The position numbers and the translations under genes are program-made. The notes beneath the pieces are model-generated. The model was not told where the DNA came from. It did not search any database and worked only from the letters and a program-made list of their open reading frames with translations. From Cellulomonas xiejunii (GTDB taxonomy: Bacteria > Actinomycetota > Actinomycetes > Actinomycetales > Cellulomonadaceae), in assembly GCF_024508315.1 (NCBI RefSeq), contig NZ_CP101987.1:3162001-3226000 (forward strand): a stretch of 64,000 bases of DNA, in the 5' to 3' direction. This document shows positions 26,627 through 35,034 of this stretch, piece by piece. Position 1 is the first letter of the stretch, and each line of letters opens with the position of its first letter.

Positions 26627-28177
26627 ATGGCCACGCTGAGCAGCATCCGGTCGCCCGGTGTGTACGTGCAGGAGGTCGCGTCCGGGCCCCGACCCATCCA
26701 GGGCGTCGGCACCGCCGTCGCGGCGTTCGTCGGCATCACCGCCGACGGCCCGTACGACCAGGCGGTCAAGGTCGTCAACTGGTCGCAGTTCACGCGGACG
26801 TTCGGCACCTTCGTCGACGGCGCGAACCTTCCGTACGCGGTCCACCAGTTCTTCGACAACGGCGGTGGCGCCGCGTACGTGGTGCGGGTCGGTTCGCTCG
26901 CGTCCGACGAGGGCCAGCGCGCGACCGCCGAGCTGACCAGCTCCGTCCGCGCCGGGCACGCGGTGTACCGGGTCGAGGCGGTCGACCCGGGCGCGGGGGG
27001 CGACGCCATCACCGTGGCCGTGGAGCCGAAGGTCGAGCCCGAGGGGGGCGAGGCGCCCCCCGAGGAGGCGTTCACGCTCGTCGTGCGCCGGGGCGACGAC
27101 GTCGAGCGGTACGAGAACGTCACGAGCCGCAAGGGCGCGGCCAACGTCGTCACGGCCGTCGCGGAGTCGCGGCTCGTCCGCCTGACGGAGGTCGGCTCGT
27201 CGCCCGTCGCCGAGCGCCTGCCCGCGTCGGGCGAGGTCGCGCTCACCGGCGGTGCGGCGCTGCCCGCCCGCGTGACGCCCGGCGACTACCTCGGCGACGT
27301 CACGGCACGCTCCGGCATCGCGGGCCTGGACGCGCTCGACGACGTCACGATCGTGTGCGTGCCGGACCTCGCGGCAGCGTACGAGGAGGGGCAGCTCGAC
27401 GCCGACGGGTTCAAGGCCGTGCAGTCCGCGATGATCTCCCACTGCGAGGCGCGCAAGGACCGCATGGCGATCCTCGACACCCCGCGCGGGCTGAACGCGC
27501 AGCAGGTCCACGAGTGGGTGACCGAGAAGATGGCGTTCTCCTCGCCGTTCGCGACCGTGTACTGGCCGTGGGTGTCGATGTGGGACACGCTGCTGGGCCG
27601 CGCGCGGCTGTTCCCGCCGAGCGGTGCGCTGGCCGGGATCTGGAGCCGCAACGACGACACCCGTGGCGTGCACAAGGCGCCGGCCAACGAGGTGGTGCTC
27701 GGTGCGCTCGACGTCGAGCAGGCGCTGACCCGCAAGGAGCACGACGACCTGAACCCCGCCGGCATCAACGCCATCCGCGCGTTCCCCGGCCGGGGCATCG
27801 TCGTGTGGGGCGGCCGGACGCTGGCGTCGGACGCGCAGTGGCGGTACGTCAACGTGCGTCGGCTGTTCAACTACGTCGAGTCCTCGATCCTGCTCGGGAC
27901 GCAGTGGTCCGTCTTCGAGCCGAACGACCAGAAGCTGTGGCAGCGGATCGAGCGCTCGGTGGGCGCGTTCCTGCTGGGGCTGTGGCGCGACGGCGCGCTG
28001 TTCGGCACCACCCCCACCGAGGCGTACTACGTCAAGTGCGACGCCGAGACCAACCCGCCCGACCAGGTCGACGCCGGGTACGTCGTCATCGAGGTCGGCA
28101 TCGCGCCGGTCAAGCCCGCCGAGTTCGTCGTGTTCCGCATCAGCCAGCTGCCGACCGGCGGCGCGGTCGCCGAGTGA
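26627..28177 (+). CDS. Contractile sheath protein (Pvc2/Afp2 type)
   Basis: The 516-residue product is a phage-type tail sheath subunit. The N-terminus SPGVYVQEVASGPRPIQGVG and the block GTAVAAFVGITADGP are diagnostic, as are DVTIVCVPDL, KDRMAILDTP and the C-terminal VKCDAETNPPDQVDAGYVVIEVGIAPVKPAEFVVFRI, read here as successive short motifs. Sheath subunits surround the tube and contract to drive it. Only one sheath gene is present, whereas PVC/AFP loci have two or three. ATG 26627 has a strong AGGAGGGA site 7 nt upstream. First gene of the structural operon. Confidence 0.96.
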   Translation: MATLSSIRSPGVYVQEVASGPRPIQGVGTAVAAFVGITADGPYDQAVKVVNWSQFTRTFGTFVDGANLPYAVHQFFDNGGGAAYVVRVGSLASDEGQRATAELTSSVRAGHAVYRVEAVDPGAGGDAITVAVEPKVEPEGGEAPPEEAFTLVVRRGDDVERYENVTSRKGAANVVTAVAESRLVRLTEVGSSPVAERLPASGEVALTGGAALPARVTPGDYLGDVTARSGIAGLDALDDVTIVCVPDLAAAYEEGQLDADGFKAVQSAMISHCEARKDRMAILDTPRGLNAQQVHEWVTEKMAFSSPFATVYWPWVSMWDTLLGRARLFPPSGALAGIWSRNDDTRGVHKAPANEVVLGALDVEQALTRKEHDDLNPAGINAIRAFPGRGIVVWGGRTLASDAQWRYVNVRRLFNYVESSILLGTQWSVFEPNDQKLWQRIERSVGAFLLGLWRDGALFGTTPTEAYYVKCDAETNPPDQVDAGYVVIEVGIAPVKPAEFVVFRISQLPTGGAVAE

Positions 28178-28203
28178 CCTGACCTTCAGAGAGGACGACG
28201 CCC

Positions 28204-28650
28204 ATGCCCATCGGCGAGGACGCGATCGCAGCCAGCCTGTTCGAGGTACAGGTCGACGGTGTCACCATCGCGCAGTTCAAGGAGGCCTCCGGGCTCGGCA
28301 TCGAGATCTCGGTGATCGAGCACCAGGAGAACAAGCCCGGGGGCATCCCCGTGCTCAAGAAGCTGCCCGCGGCGCAGAAGTTCAACGACGTCACGCTCAA
28401 GCGCGGCATGACCAAGGACGACGGCTGGTGGAAGTGGATCGCGGCCGTGCAGGAGGGCGACATCGACGGCTCGCGCCGTGACGCGTCGGTCATCCTGCTC
28501 GACTACCTGCACCACGAGGTGCTGCGGTTCAACCTGTTCTTCTGCTGGCCGTCGAAGATCACGCTCGGGTCGTTGCAGGCCGGGTCGACCGAGGTCGCCA
28601 TCGAGGAGGTCACGCTCGTCCACGAGCGTGTCGAGGTGAAGGTCTCCTGA
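28204..28650 (+). CDS. Inner tube protein (Pvc1/Afp1 type)
   Basis: The 148-residue product is a T4 gp19-like tail tube protein: the start SLFEVQVDGVTIAQFKEASG, the central EISVIEHQENKPGG and the end ITLGSLQAGSTEVAIEEVTL with HERVEV match the PF06841 tube family. The tube is the hexameric channel that is pushed out on contraction and carries cargo. ATG 28204 follows AGAGAGGACG. The stop overlaps the next start by one base (TGATG). Confidence 0.95.
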   Translation: MPIGEDAIAASLFEVQVDGVTIAQFKEASGLGIEISVIEHQENKPGGIPVLKKLPAAQKFNDVTLKRGMTKDDGWWKWIAAVQEGDIDGSRRDASVILLDYLHHEVLRFNLFFCWPSKITLGSLQAGSTEVAIEEVTLVHERVEVKVS

Positions 28651-29129
28651 TGAGCGCCGACGTCGCCGCCGGCCCGGACGCGGGCACGCCGGGGTCCGTG
28701 CCGCACCCGGGTACCGGGCCCGTGCCGGTGCCCAGCGGCGGCACGGGTCTGCAGACGGAGTTCTGGTTCGAGCTGCCCGTCGGGTTCGAGGACGACCACG
28801 GGCGCGTCCACCGCCAGGGCACGATGCGCCTGGCGCGCGCCCGCGACGAGATCACGCCCCTGCGGGACCCGCGCGTGCGGGACAACGAGGCGTACCTGAC
28901 GGTGCTGCTGCTGGCCCGCACCGTGACGCGGCTGGGCGACCTGCCGGCGGTCACGACGGGCGTCATCGAGGGCCTGTTCACGCCGGACCTGGCGTTCCTG
29001 CAGGACCTGTACCGGCAGGTGAACGCCGAGGGCACGACGTCGACCGCGGTCACGTGCCCGGCGTGCCGCGAGGAGTTCGCCGTCGACCTGCACGGCGGGA
29101 GGTCGGGTGGTGCGCCGGGGGAATGGTGA
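28650..29129 (+). CDS. eCIS tail-assembly-like protein with CxxC
   Basis: A 159-residue protein. A Gly/Pro-rich head of about 35 residues is followed by a beta-type start (TEFWFELPVGFEDDHGRVHR) and a helical segment ending in a single CPACREEF knuckle. Similar short proteins lie directly after the tube gene in actinobacterial eCIS loci and are thought to help assembly. Only one CxxC pair is present, so a full zinc ribbon would need a partner subunit. Start overlaps the tube stop; end overlaps the next small gene. Confidence 0.75.
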   Translation: MSADVAAGPDAGTPGSVPHPGTGPVPVPSGGTGLQTEFWFELPVGFEDDHGRVHRQGTMRLARARDEITPLRDPRVRDNEAYLTVLLLARTVTRLGDLPAVTTGVIEGLFTPDLAFLQDLYRQVNAEGTTSTAVTCPACREEFAVDLHGGRSGGAPGEW

Positions 29130-29293
29130 CGTACGCGGCCGTCGACCTGCTCGACGAGATCGCGTACCTCGCAGCGGTCCTCCACTGGCCGCTCGACACC
29201 CTGCTCGACCTGGAGCACCCCGACCGCGCGCACTTCGTGGCCGCTGCCCGTGCCCTCACGCACGACCCCGACGACGAGGGAGGCCGGAGATGA
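29123..29293 (+). CDS. Small eCIS protein, DUF6760-like
   Basis: A 56-residue helical protein (MVTYAAVDLLDEIAYLAAVL, then HWPLDTLLDLEHPDRAHFV). The size, composition and position after the CxxC protein match small proteins annotated as DUF6760 in actinobacterial contractile systems; I know no biochemical role. ATG 29123, with CCGGGGG before it, overlaps the preceding stop. The longer frame upstream to 29054 is a shadow of that gene. Confidence 0.7.
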   Translation: MVTYAAVDLLDEIAYLAAVLHWPLDTLLDLEHPDRAHFVAAARALTHDPDDEGGRR

Positions 29294-29409
29294 CCCCGAC
29301 GCCCCCCGACGGCCACCCCCCAGACCGAGCCGACCTTCCCCTTCGGCGGCTTCCGACCGCCCATGAGCCGCCGAACGTCGAGTTCGGCGACCGGTGGGGT
29401 GAGTCATGA
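29290..29409 (+). CDS. Possible 39-residue coupled ORF
   Basis: A 39-codon frame that starts at an ATGA overlap with the preceding gene and stops at an ATGA overlap with the next gene (29406). The perfect coupling on both sides argues for translation. Against a functional protein: it is low-complexity Pro-rich (MTPTPPDGHPPDRADLPLRR) and its second half is encoded by a palindromic repeat that also occurs at 37538. It may serve only to carry ribosomes across the repeat. Confidence 0.3.
   Translation: MTPTPPDGHPPDRADLPLRRLPTAHEPPNVEFGDRWGES
29341..29387. repeat. Degenerate copy of the eCIS-operon palindrome
   Basis: CTTCGGCGGCTT at 29341 and GCCGCCGAACGTCGAGTTCG at 29367 form a stem with an internal mismatch region. 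It aligns without gaps to the perfect palindrome at 37538-37593, with arms largely conserved and loops different. It lies 19 bp before the ATG at 29406. Confidence 0.7.
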
Positions 29410-31628
29410 GCAGCGACCAGGGGTGGCAGCCCGTGACCGGGCGACCGCTCGCCGTGCGGTCCGTCGTGGCGAGCCGGAGCTTCGCACGCGGGCTGACGAC
29501 CCGGCAGGTCCTGCCCGCCGCACTCGCGCGGCCGATCATCCACGCCGCGCCGGGGGCGGCGGTCCCGCGGGTGGTCGGCCGCGGGCAGCCAGGCCCGACG
29601 AGCGACGGGGGTCATGCCACCGCTGGCGCCGACCATCCCAGGCCGACCCGGTCCGGCCTGCGGCGCCTCGCGTCGCTGCTGCGACGGCGTCGCACGCCGT
29701 CCACTCCGGAGCCCGACGACGCGGCCGTGCATCGCGCACCGGACGGTCCGGCGGGCTCCCCGGGTGTCGCAGGACGCGCAGGCCGGTCGCCGGCAGACCC
29801 GGGCACGGGCCCCGCGCACCGTGCGCCGGTGACCGACGCCGCGCTCTCACGGACTCCGGTCCCACGTCCCGGCGTCTCGCCGACGACCCGCCCGACTCCC
29901 CAGTCCTCGGTCGGCGTCGCACGGTCCGCGAATGCGGCCGCACCGGTGGCCGCACCCGTGACGCGCGCCGCCGACCACCGGAGGAGGGGGCCGTCCGACA
30001 GCGCCGCGGGCGGGACGACGGCGAGCGGCAGCGCTCCGGCCATGCGTCCGACGGCGACGGGCGGCGCGACCCCAGCGGGCAGCGCGACCGCAGCGGGCAG
30101 TGCGACAGCGGCCAGCAGGGCTGCGGCCCCGAGGACGGCCGCTGCGCCTGGGAGCGCCGCTCCGGCGTTCCGCGGCGCGGACCTGACGAAAGGCTCCGGA
30201 CCGACCTCGCCTCCGGGGCCCGAGCCCACCGCCCGACCTCCGGGGCCCGAGCCCACCGCCCGGCCTCCCGCGCGACGCTCCACGCTCGGCGGCTCGCGCG
30301 GTCCGGTGGGCGAGGCCCCCGCGTCGGCGGTCGGCCGGCTCGCGGGCGGCGCGACCACCACCCCGGCCGCGACCCCGACACCGACCCAGCGCTCGACCCC
30401 GACCTCGTCACCGCCGCCCATGCCGGGAGCTCGACCCGGCGCCGTGCGGGCGGTGCGCACCGACGACGCCGCAGCTGCGCCCCTCGCCACCACGACCGCC
30501 GCACGATCAGCCGCCGCCGCGCCAGCCCCCGCCGCCGCCACCACCCCCGACCCGCGCACCGCCCCGGTCCCGCGTGACGTGGTGGCGTCGCGGGTGGTAC
30601 CCCCGAGCACGTCGTCGATCGACGCCGGCAGCAGCACGGGGTCCTCCGTCGCCGCGCGCGCCACTGTCCCGACCAGCCCCACCCTGCAGCACCCCACGGC
30701 CCCGAGCCCGACCCGGCCGTCAGCGCCCGCCCGCTCGGCTTCCCCACCGGGTGGCGTCACCGTCCCGCGCACCACCGGGCCGTCGCATGCTGCGCCGCGT
30801 GCGGGGGCCGGCGGTCTGGGTCGTCCGCTGCCTGACGCCGGCCGACACTTCCGCGGGGCCGCGTCCCCCGGTACCGAGCGGGCTCGACGAGCGGCCTCGC
30901 AGTCCTCGACGGACCACGGCCCGGGCGGCCCGAGCGCCGCGCCCTGGACCGGGAGCCCGTCGGAGGTGCCGGTGACGCGGCGCGCGCGCGTACCGGAGTC
31001 CGTGGCACCGGCGACGACGCACCGCTCGACGGCGTCCGACGCGCCCCACGTCACGACGCCGCTCGACGCACCCCGGGCCGCGGCGCCCGACGACGGACCC
31101 CGAGCCACGACACCCCCCGACGGACCGCGAGCCACGACGCCCGACGACGGACCGCGAGCCACGACGCCCGACGACGGACCCCGAGCCACGACGCCCCCCG
31201 ACGGACCCCGTGTCCCGACGCCCCCCGACGCGCCTCCGCGACCGGACGCCCGCCCCGGGGTCGGACGCCCGCTCCGCGCGCTGCGCCACGCGACCGAGGT
31301 CGGGCGGGAACCGGCTCCTCCCCGACCGCCGAGCCCGACCGGCACCGACGGCGGGTGGCCGCCCGCCACCGCGCTCGACCTGGTCACTGCGCCGTCGGCC
31401 GGGCACCGGTCCGTCGCGGCACGTGCCGACCAGCCGCGGGACGACACCGTCGGGGAGGTCGTCGCGGCGTCCCCGGGGCAGCCCGCGGCGTCCGCCGACG
31501 CACCCGCGGCCGACTCCCCCGCGGACCTCGCGGGTCTGGCCGACCAGCTCTGGGACCACCTCGAGCACCGCCTGCGACGCTCGCTCCTCCTCGAGCGCGA
31601 GCGTCGCGGCGTCCTGCCCGACCTCTGA
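29406..31628 (+). CDS. Long disordered eCIS protein with conserved C-terminal helix
   Basis: A 740-residue protein, almost entirely Ala/Pro/Thr/Arg/Gly and without predicted fold, with internal tandem repeats. Only the end looks structured: LAGLADQLWDHLEHRLRRSL and LLERERRGVLPDL form an amphipathic helix that resembles the conserved C-terminus of proteins at this position in other eCIS loci. The disordered body may be a linker, a surface decoration or an assembly scaffold. The start overlaps the preceding 39-codon ORF. Third-codon GC bias is kept throughout, so it is a real coding frame despite its low complexity. Confidence 0.75.
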   Translation: MSSDQGWQPVTGRPLAVRSVVASRSFARGLTTRQVLPAALARPIIHAAPGAAVPRVVGRGQPGPTSDGGHATAGADHPRPTRSGLRRLASLLRRRRTPSTPEPDDAAVHRAPDGPAGSPGVAGRAGRSPADPGTGPAHRAPVTDAALSRTPVPRPGVSPTTRPTPQSSVGVARSANAAAPVAAPVTRAADHRRRGPSDSAAGGTTASGSAPAMRPTATGGATPAGSATAAGSATAASRAAAPRTAAAPGSAAPAFRGADLTKGSGPTSPPGPEPTARPPGPEPTARPPARRSTLGGSRGPVGEAPASAVGRLAGGATTTPAATPTPTQRSTPTSSPPPMPGARPGAVRAVRTDDAAAAPLATTTAARSAAAAPAPAAATTPDPRTAPVPRDVVASRVVPPSTSSIDAGSSTGSSVAARATVPTSPTLQHPTAPSPTRPSAPARSASPPGGVTVPRTTGPSHAAPRAGAGGLGRPLPDAGRHFRGAASPGTERARRAASQSSTDHGPGGPSAAPWTGSPSEVPVTRRARVPESVAPATTHRSTASDAPHVTTPLDAPRAAAPDDGPRATTPPDGPRATTPDDGPRATTPDDGPRATTPPDGPRVPTPPDAPPRPDARPGVGRPLRALRHATEVGREPAPPRPPSPTGTDGGWPPATALDLVTAPSAGHRSVAARADQPRDDTVGEVVAASPGQPAASADAPAADSPADLAGLADQLWDHLEHRLRRSLLLERERRGVLPDL
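30207..30265 (+). repeat. 30-bp tandem duplication in the disordered protein
   Basis: The unit CCTCCGGGGCCCGAGCCCAC plus CGCCCGA occurs twice in a row and encodes PPGPEPTARPPGPEPTAR. It is in frame, so length variation would keep the protein open. Confidence 0.75.
31086..31235 (+). repeat. Five 30-bp tandem repeats in the disordered protein
   Basis: A 30-bp unit containing GACGGACCGCGAGCCACGAC and a short C-rich end recurs about five times and encodes copies of DGPRATTP followed by DD or PD. The units are nearly identical, which suggests recent expansion by slippage or recombination. Confidence 0.85.
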
Positions 31629-31660
31629 CCGACCACACCGTCCAGCACCCGGGAGCAGAC

Positions 31661-32119
31661 ATGAAGCGCACCGACGGCGATCCCGTCTCCACGATGCACT
31701 TCGACGTGACCATCGACGGCGTCGACGTGGGCGCGTTCACGGCGCTCGACGGGCTGTCCGCGCAGTACGAGGTGCGCACGTACGCGGAGGGCGGCGAGAA
31801 CGGCTTCGTCCACAAGCTCCCCGGTCGGCTCAGCTACGGGACGGTCAAGCTGACGCGACCTGTGGGGTGGCGCACGTCGGCGCTCGTGCAGTGGTTCGAC
31901 GACGTCGCGCAGGGGAGGTCGCCGGCCGACGCGACGGCGAGCGTCGTGGGCATGGACTCGCAGCGCCACCGCGTCGTCACGTGGGAGTTCCGCAACGTGT
32001 GGCCGGTCAGCTACAAGGGTCCGAGCTTCGCCTCGGAGGGCGGCAAGGTCGCGCTCGAGGTGTTCGAGTTCGCCCACGAGGGCTGGACCGAGACGTTCGC
32101 CGAGCCGGTGGCGTCGTGA
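31661..32119 (+). CDS. Second tube / tube-initiator protein (Pvc5/Afp5 type)
   Basis: A 152-residue tail-tube-family protein: MHFDVTIDGVDVGAFTALDG, EVRTYAEGGENGFVHKLPGR and the C-terminal GKVALEVFEFAHEGW match the same family as the main tube protein at 28204. In eCIS particles such a paralogue forms the first ring that joins tube and baseplate hub. ATG 31661 follows CGGGAGC. The stop overlaps the LysM gene start (GTGA). Confidence 0.92.
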   Translation: MKRTDGDPVSTMHFDVTIDGVDVGAFTALDGLSAQYEVRTYAEGGENGFVHKLPGRLSYGTVKLTRPVGWRTSALVQWFDDVAQGRSPADATASVVGMDSQRHRVVTWEFRNVWPVSYKGPSFASEGGKVALEVFEFAHEGWTETFAEPVAS

Positions 32120-32838
32120 GCACCGGACGGGCGGTCGCGGTCCTCGCAGAGGAGGCGGACCCGTCGCGCACGCTCTCGTTCCACTTCAACCCGACGACGA
32201 TCGCGTTCAGCCGTCAGGTGCAGTACAACCGGCAGCCGCGACAGGCCAACGACCCGCCCGTGCAGTTCACGGGTGCGGGGCCCACGAGCCTGACGCTGCA
32301 GGTCTTCCTCGACGCCGCGGGCCGCCGCACGCCGCCGAGCGTGCAGCCCGAGATCGACCTGCTGGTGTCCTGGACGACCGTGCCCGACGTGACGAACCCG
32401 GGCGACGGCCCGCCGAAGGTGACGTTCACGTGGGGCCACCTGGCGGTCGACGGCGAGCAGACGCTCACGGGCAACGTGTCGCAGCTGAAGGTCACCGTCG
32501 AGCGCTTCGACCGTGAGGGGCGCCCGCTGCGGGCGGTGGCGGACCTGACGTTGGTGTCCGCGAAGGCGGAACCGAAGGGCACCAACCCCACGTCCGGTGC
32601 GGAGCGGTCCCGACGCCGGCACGTGCTGCGGCGCGGCGAGACGCTCGCGTCGGTGGCGTGGTCACGGCTGGGCGACGCGGGCGGCTGGCGCGCCGTCGCC
32701 GAGCTCAACGGCATCGACGACCCCACACGGCTGCGCGCGGGCCGTGAGCTGCTCCTGCCCGACGCCCCCGAGCGCGGCGCGCTGGGCCTGCGCGCCGCGG
32801 GACCGAGCACGCCCGCCTGGCGCCAGGACGCGCGATGA
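32116..32838 (+). CDS. LysM hub/baseplate protein (Pvc7/Afp7 type)
   Basis: A 240-residue protein. The N-terminal part (LSFHFNPTTIAFSRQVQYNR) is the CIS tube-protein N-terminal type seen in Pvc7; residues about 170-215 form a LysM module (VLRRGETLASVAWSRLGDA, RLRAGRELLLP). In PVC-type particles this protein sits on the hub between tube and spike, where the LysM fold is structural and not necessarily glycan-binding. GTG start overlaps the tube-like gene; its stop overlaps the spike start. Confidence 0.92.
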   Translation: MSTGRAVAVLAEEADPSRTLSFHFNPTTIAFSRQVQYNRQPRQANDPPVQFTGAGPTSLTLQVFLDAAGRRTPPSVQPEIDLLVSWTTVPDVTNPGDGPPKVTFTWGHLAVDGEQTLTGNVSQLKVTVERFDREGRPLRAVADLTLVSAKAEPKGTNPTSGAERSRRRHVLRRGETLASVAWSRLGDAGGWRAVAELNGIDDPTRLRAGRELLLPDAPERGALGLRAAGPSTPAWRQDAR

Positions 32839-34601
32839 CGGCCACGGCGACGCGCACCAGCGGCACCACCGCCTCGGGGGGACCGGGCACCGGCAGCGCG
32901 ACGGGCGCCCGCCCTGTCGTGCAGGTCGAGGGCGTCGACCTGCCGGGGCGCCTGGTGGCGGCGCTGCGTTCGGCCGTCGTCGACACCGACGTCGCCGGGC
33001 CCGACGCGTGCCGGCTCGTCCTGGACGACCCGGCGCGGGACGTCCTCGCCGACACCGCGATCGACCTGGGGGCGCGCCTGACGGTGACGGCCGGACCGCC
33101 CGGCGGCGCGGCGACGACGACGCTCTTCGACGGCCTGGTCCACGCGATCGGCTACGACTTCGACGAGCGCGGCGGCTGGACGACCGTCAGCGCGTACGAC
33201 CGCTCGTACGCGCTGTACACGGGCACGCACACGGCGTCGTACCAGGACGTGACGGACTCGGACCTCGCGACCACCGTGGCGCGGCAGGTGGGTCTCGACG
33301 TGGGCGCGGTCGACGCGACGGACGTCGTGCACGCGCACGTGGCGCAGGTCAACGAGACCCATGTCGCGCTGCTGGAGCGCCGAGCGCGGGAAGCGGGCCG
33401 GGTGCTGCTGGTGACAGGCACGTCGCTGTCGTTCGTCCGGCCGCCGCGTGCGGGTGACGCGCCACGGCCGGGCGACCACGAGTCGCGCGGGCACCGCCAG
33501 CTCGTGCCCGGCGCCAACCTCGAGCGCCTGTCGGTGCGTGTCACGGGCGCGCAGCAGGTCGCGGAGGTCGAGGTGCGGGGCTGGGACCCGGTGGCGAAGC
33601 AGGAGCTCGTCGCGACGACGCCGGCGGTGACGCACGCCTCGCAGATGCGGGACACACCGGAGTCGGTCGCGTGCCGCTTCGGCAGCCCACGCGCCGTCGG
33701 GGTCGACGTCCCGGTCTCGCAGCAGGCGGAGTGCGACGCGCTGGCCCGGGCGTGGGCGGACCACCTGGGAGGGGCGTGCGTGCACGCGGAGGGCGTCGCG
33801 GCGGGCGACCCGCTGCTCGTCGCCGGGACGCCCGTGAGCCTGGGTGAGACGGGCGGCCGGTTCGACGGCAAGGTCACCCTGACGCGCGCGCGGCACGTGT
33901 GGGAGGGCGACGGGTACCGCACGCACTTCACGGCGTCGGGGTCGCACGACCGGTCGGTGCTCGGGCTGGTCCGCGGCGGGGCGCCGACGCTCCCGCAGCG
34001 AGCCCCGGGCCTGGTCATCGGGGTCGTCACCAACGTCGACGACACCACCGGGCAGGGCCGGGTGCGCCTGCGGTACCCGTGGCTGGACGGGGACTTCGAG
34101 TCGGACTGGGCACGCGTGGTCCACGTCGGGGCCGGCAAGGACCGCGGCCTGCAGGTCGTGCCCGAGGTCGACGACGAGGTGCTCGTGGGCTTCGAGCACG
34201 GCGACCGCCGGTCGGCGTTCGTCCTCGGGGGCCTCTACAACGGCGTCGACACGCCGCCTCGCGAGAAGCCGGTCGCGTCCTCGGGTGCGGTCGACCTGCG
34301 GGTGTGGCGCAGCCGGACGGGGCACGAGGTGGTGCTCGACGACACCGACGGGGCCGGTCAGGTCGTCGTCCGCACGGCCGACGACAAGGTCGTCGTCACG
34401 CTCGACGTCGCGAGCAAGACGCTGTCCGTCACGTCGCAGGGCGACGTGACGGTCGAGGCGCAGGGCAACGTGCAGGTCGACGCGAAGGGCGACCTCGAGG
34501 TCGCCGCACAGGGCTCCGCGAGCATCAAGGGCACGGCCGGGCTGACGCTCGAGAGCAGCGGCAAGGTCACGGTCAAGGGAGCGACGATCGCGCTCAACTG
34601 A
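32835..34601 (+). CDS. VgrG-like spike protein (Pvc8/Afp8 type)
   Basis: A 588-residue hub-spike fusion. The N-terminal 350 residues form the gp27-like hub (GWTTVSAYDRSYALYTGTHT); a gp5-like OB domain follows (GVVTNVDDTTGQGRVRLRYP, DEVLVGFEHGD), and the C-terminus is a beta-helix needle with DGDVTVEAQGNVQVDAKG-like repeats (GDVTVEAQGNVQVDAKGDLE). The trimer closes the tube and carries the tip protein. There is no extra C-terminal effector domain. The start overlaps the LysM gene stop (ATGA). Confidence 0.94.
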   Translation: MTATATRTSGTTASGGPGTGSATGARPVVQVEGVDLPGRLVAALRSAVVDTDVAGPDACRLVLDDPARDVLADTAIDLGARLTVTAGPPGGAATTTLFDGLVHAIGYDFDERGGWTTVSAYDRSYALYTGTHTASYQDVTDSDLATTVARQVGLDVGAVDATDVVHAHVAQVNETHVALLERRAREAGRVLLVTGTSLSFVRPPRAGDAPRPGDHESRGHRQLVPGANLERLSVRVTGAQQVAEVEVRGWDPVAKQELVATTPAVTHASQMRDTPESVACRFGSPRAVGVDVPVSQQAECDALARAWADHLGGACVHAEGVAAGDPLLVAGTPVSLGETGGRFDGKVTLTRARHVWEGDGYRTHFTASGSHDRSVLGLVRGGAPTLPQRAPGLVIGVVTNVDDTTGQGRVRLRYPWLDGDFESDWARVVHVGAGKDRGLQVVPEVDDEVLVGFEHGDRRSAFVLGGLYNGVDTPPREKPVASSGAVDLRVWRSRTGHEVVLDDTDGAGQVVVRTADDKVVVTLDVASKTLSVTSQGDVTVEAQGNVQVDAKGDLEVAAQGSASIKGTAGLTLESSGKVTVKGATIALN

Positions 34602-34628
34602 GCGCGGTCGTCGGACGGGGAGGACGCG

Positions 34629-35018
34629 ATGGGGGCACCGGCGGTCGTCATGGGCGACAAGGTCATGGGCATGTGCGCGGGGCACCAGATCCCCTCGCCC
34701 ACGGGCGCACCGATGCCGGGACCACCCCTGCCGCTGCAGGCGCCGCTGCTGCAGGGCCTCGCCACGACGGTGACGATCGGCGGCAGGCCCGCGGCCGTGC
34801 AGGGCAGCAGCGGGTACAACACGCCGCCGCACGTCGGCCTGCACGCGTCGGACCCGAGGCTCGTGCCGACGACGCAGGACGCGCGCGTGGTCACGGGCAG
34901 CTCGACCGTGACGTTCGACGGCAAGCCCGCGGCGTACAGCGGGTGCCCCGTCACGGGGTGCCTGGCGCCGTCCGCGCAGGTGACGGGGACGGGCACGACC
35001 GTGCTCGTCGCGCAGTGA
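34629..35018 (+). CDS. PAAR-like spike tip protein (Pvc10/Afp10 type)
   Basis: A 129-residue Gly/Pro-rich protein that starts MGAPAVVMGDKVMGMCAGHQ and contains VTIGGRPAAVQGSSGYNTPP and VTFDGKPAAYSGCPVTGC. The repeated short beta pattern with His and Cys residues matches PAAR-like tip proteins that sharpen the spike and bind a metal ion. It follows the spike gene by 27 bp with a GGGGAGGACGCG ribosome site. The fold call rests on pattern and position. Confidence 0.85.
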   Translation: MGAPAVVMGDKVMGMCAGHQIPSPTGAPMPGPPLPLQAPLLQGLATTVTIGGRPAAVQGSSGYNTPPHVGLHASDPRLVPTTQDARVVTGSSTVTFDGKPAAYSGCPVTGCLAPSAQVTGTGTTVLVAQ

Positions 35019-35034
35019 GAGGCGGGGAGGCACC

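Noticed and set aside
31086..31235. CRISPR-like array in the plus strand
   Set aside because: Uninterrupted in-frame tandem repeat inside a coding sequence, without spacers.
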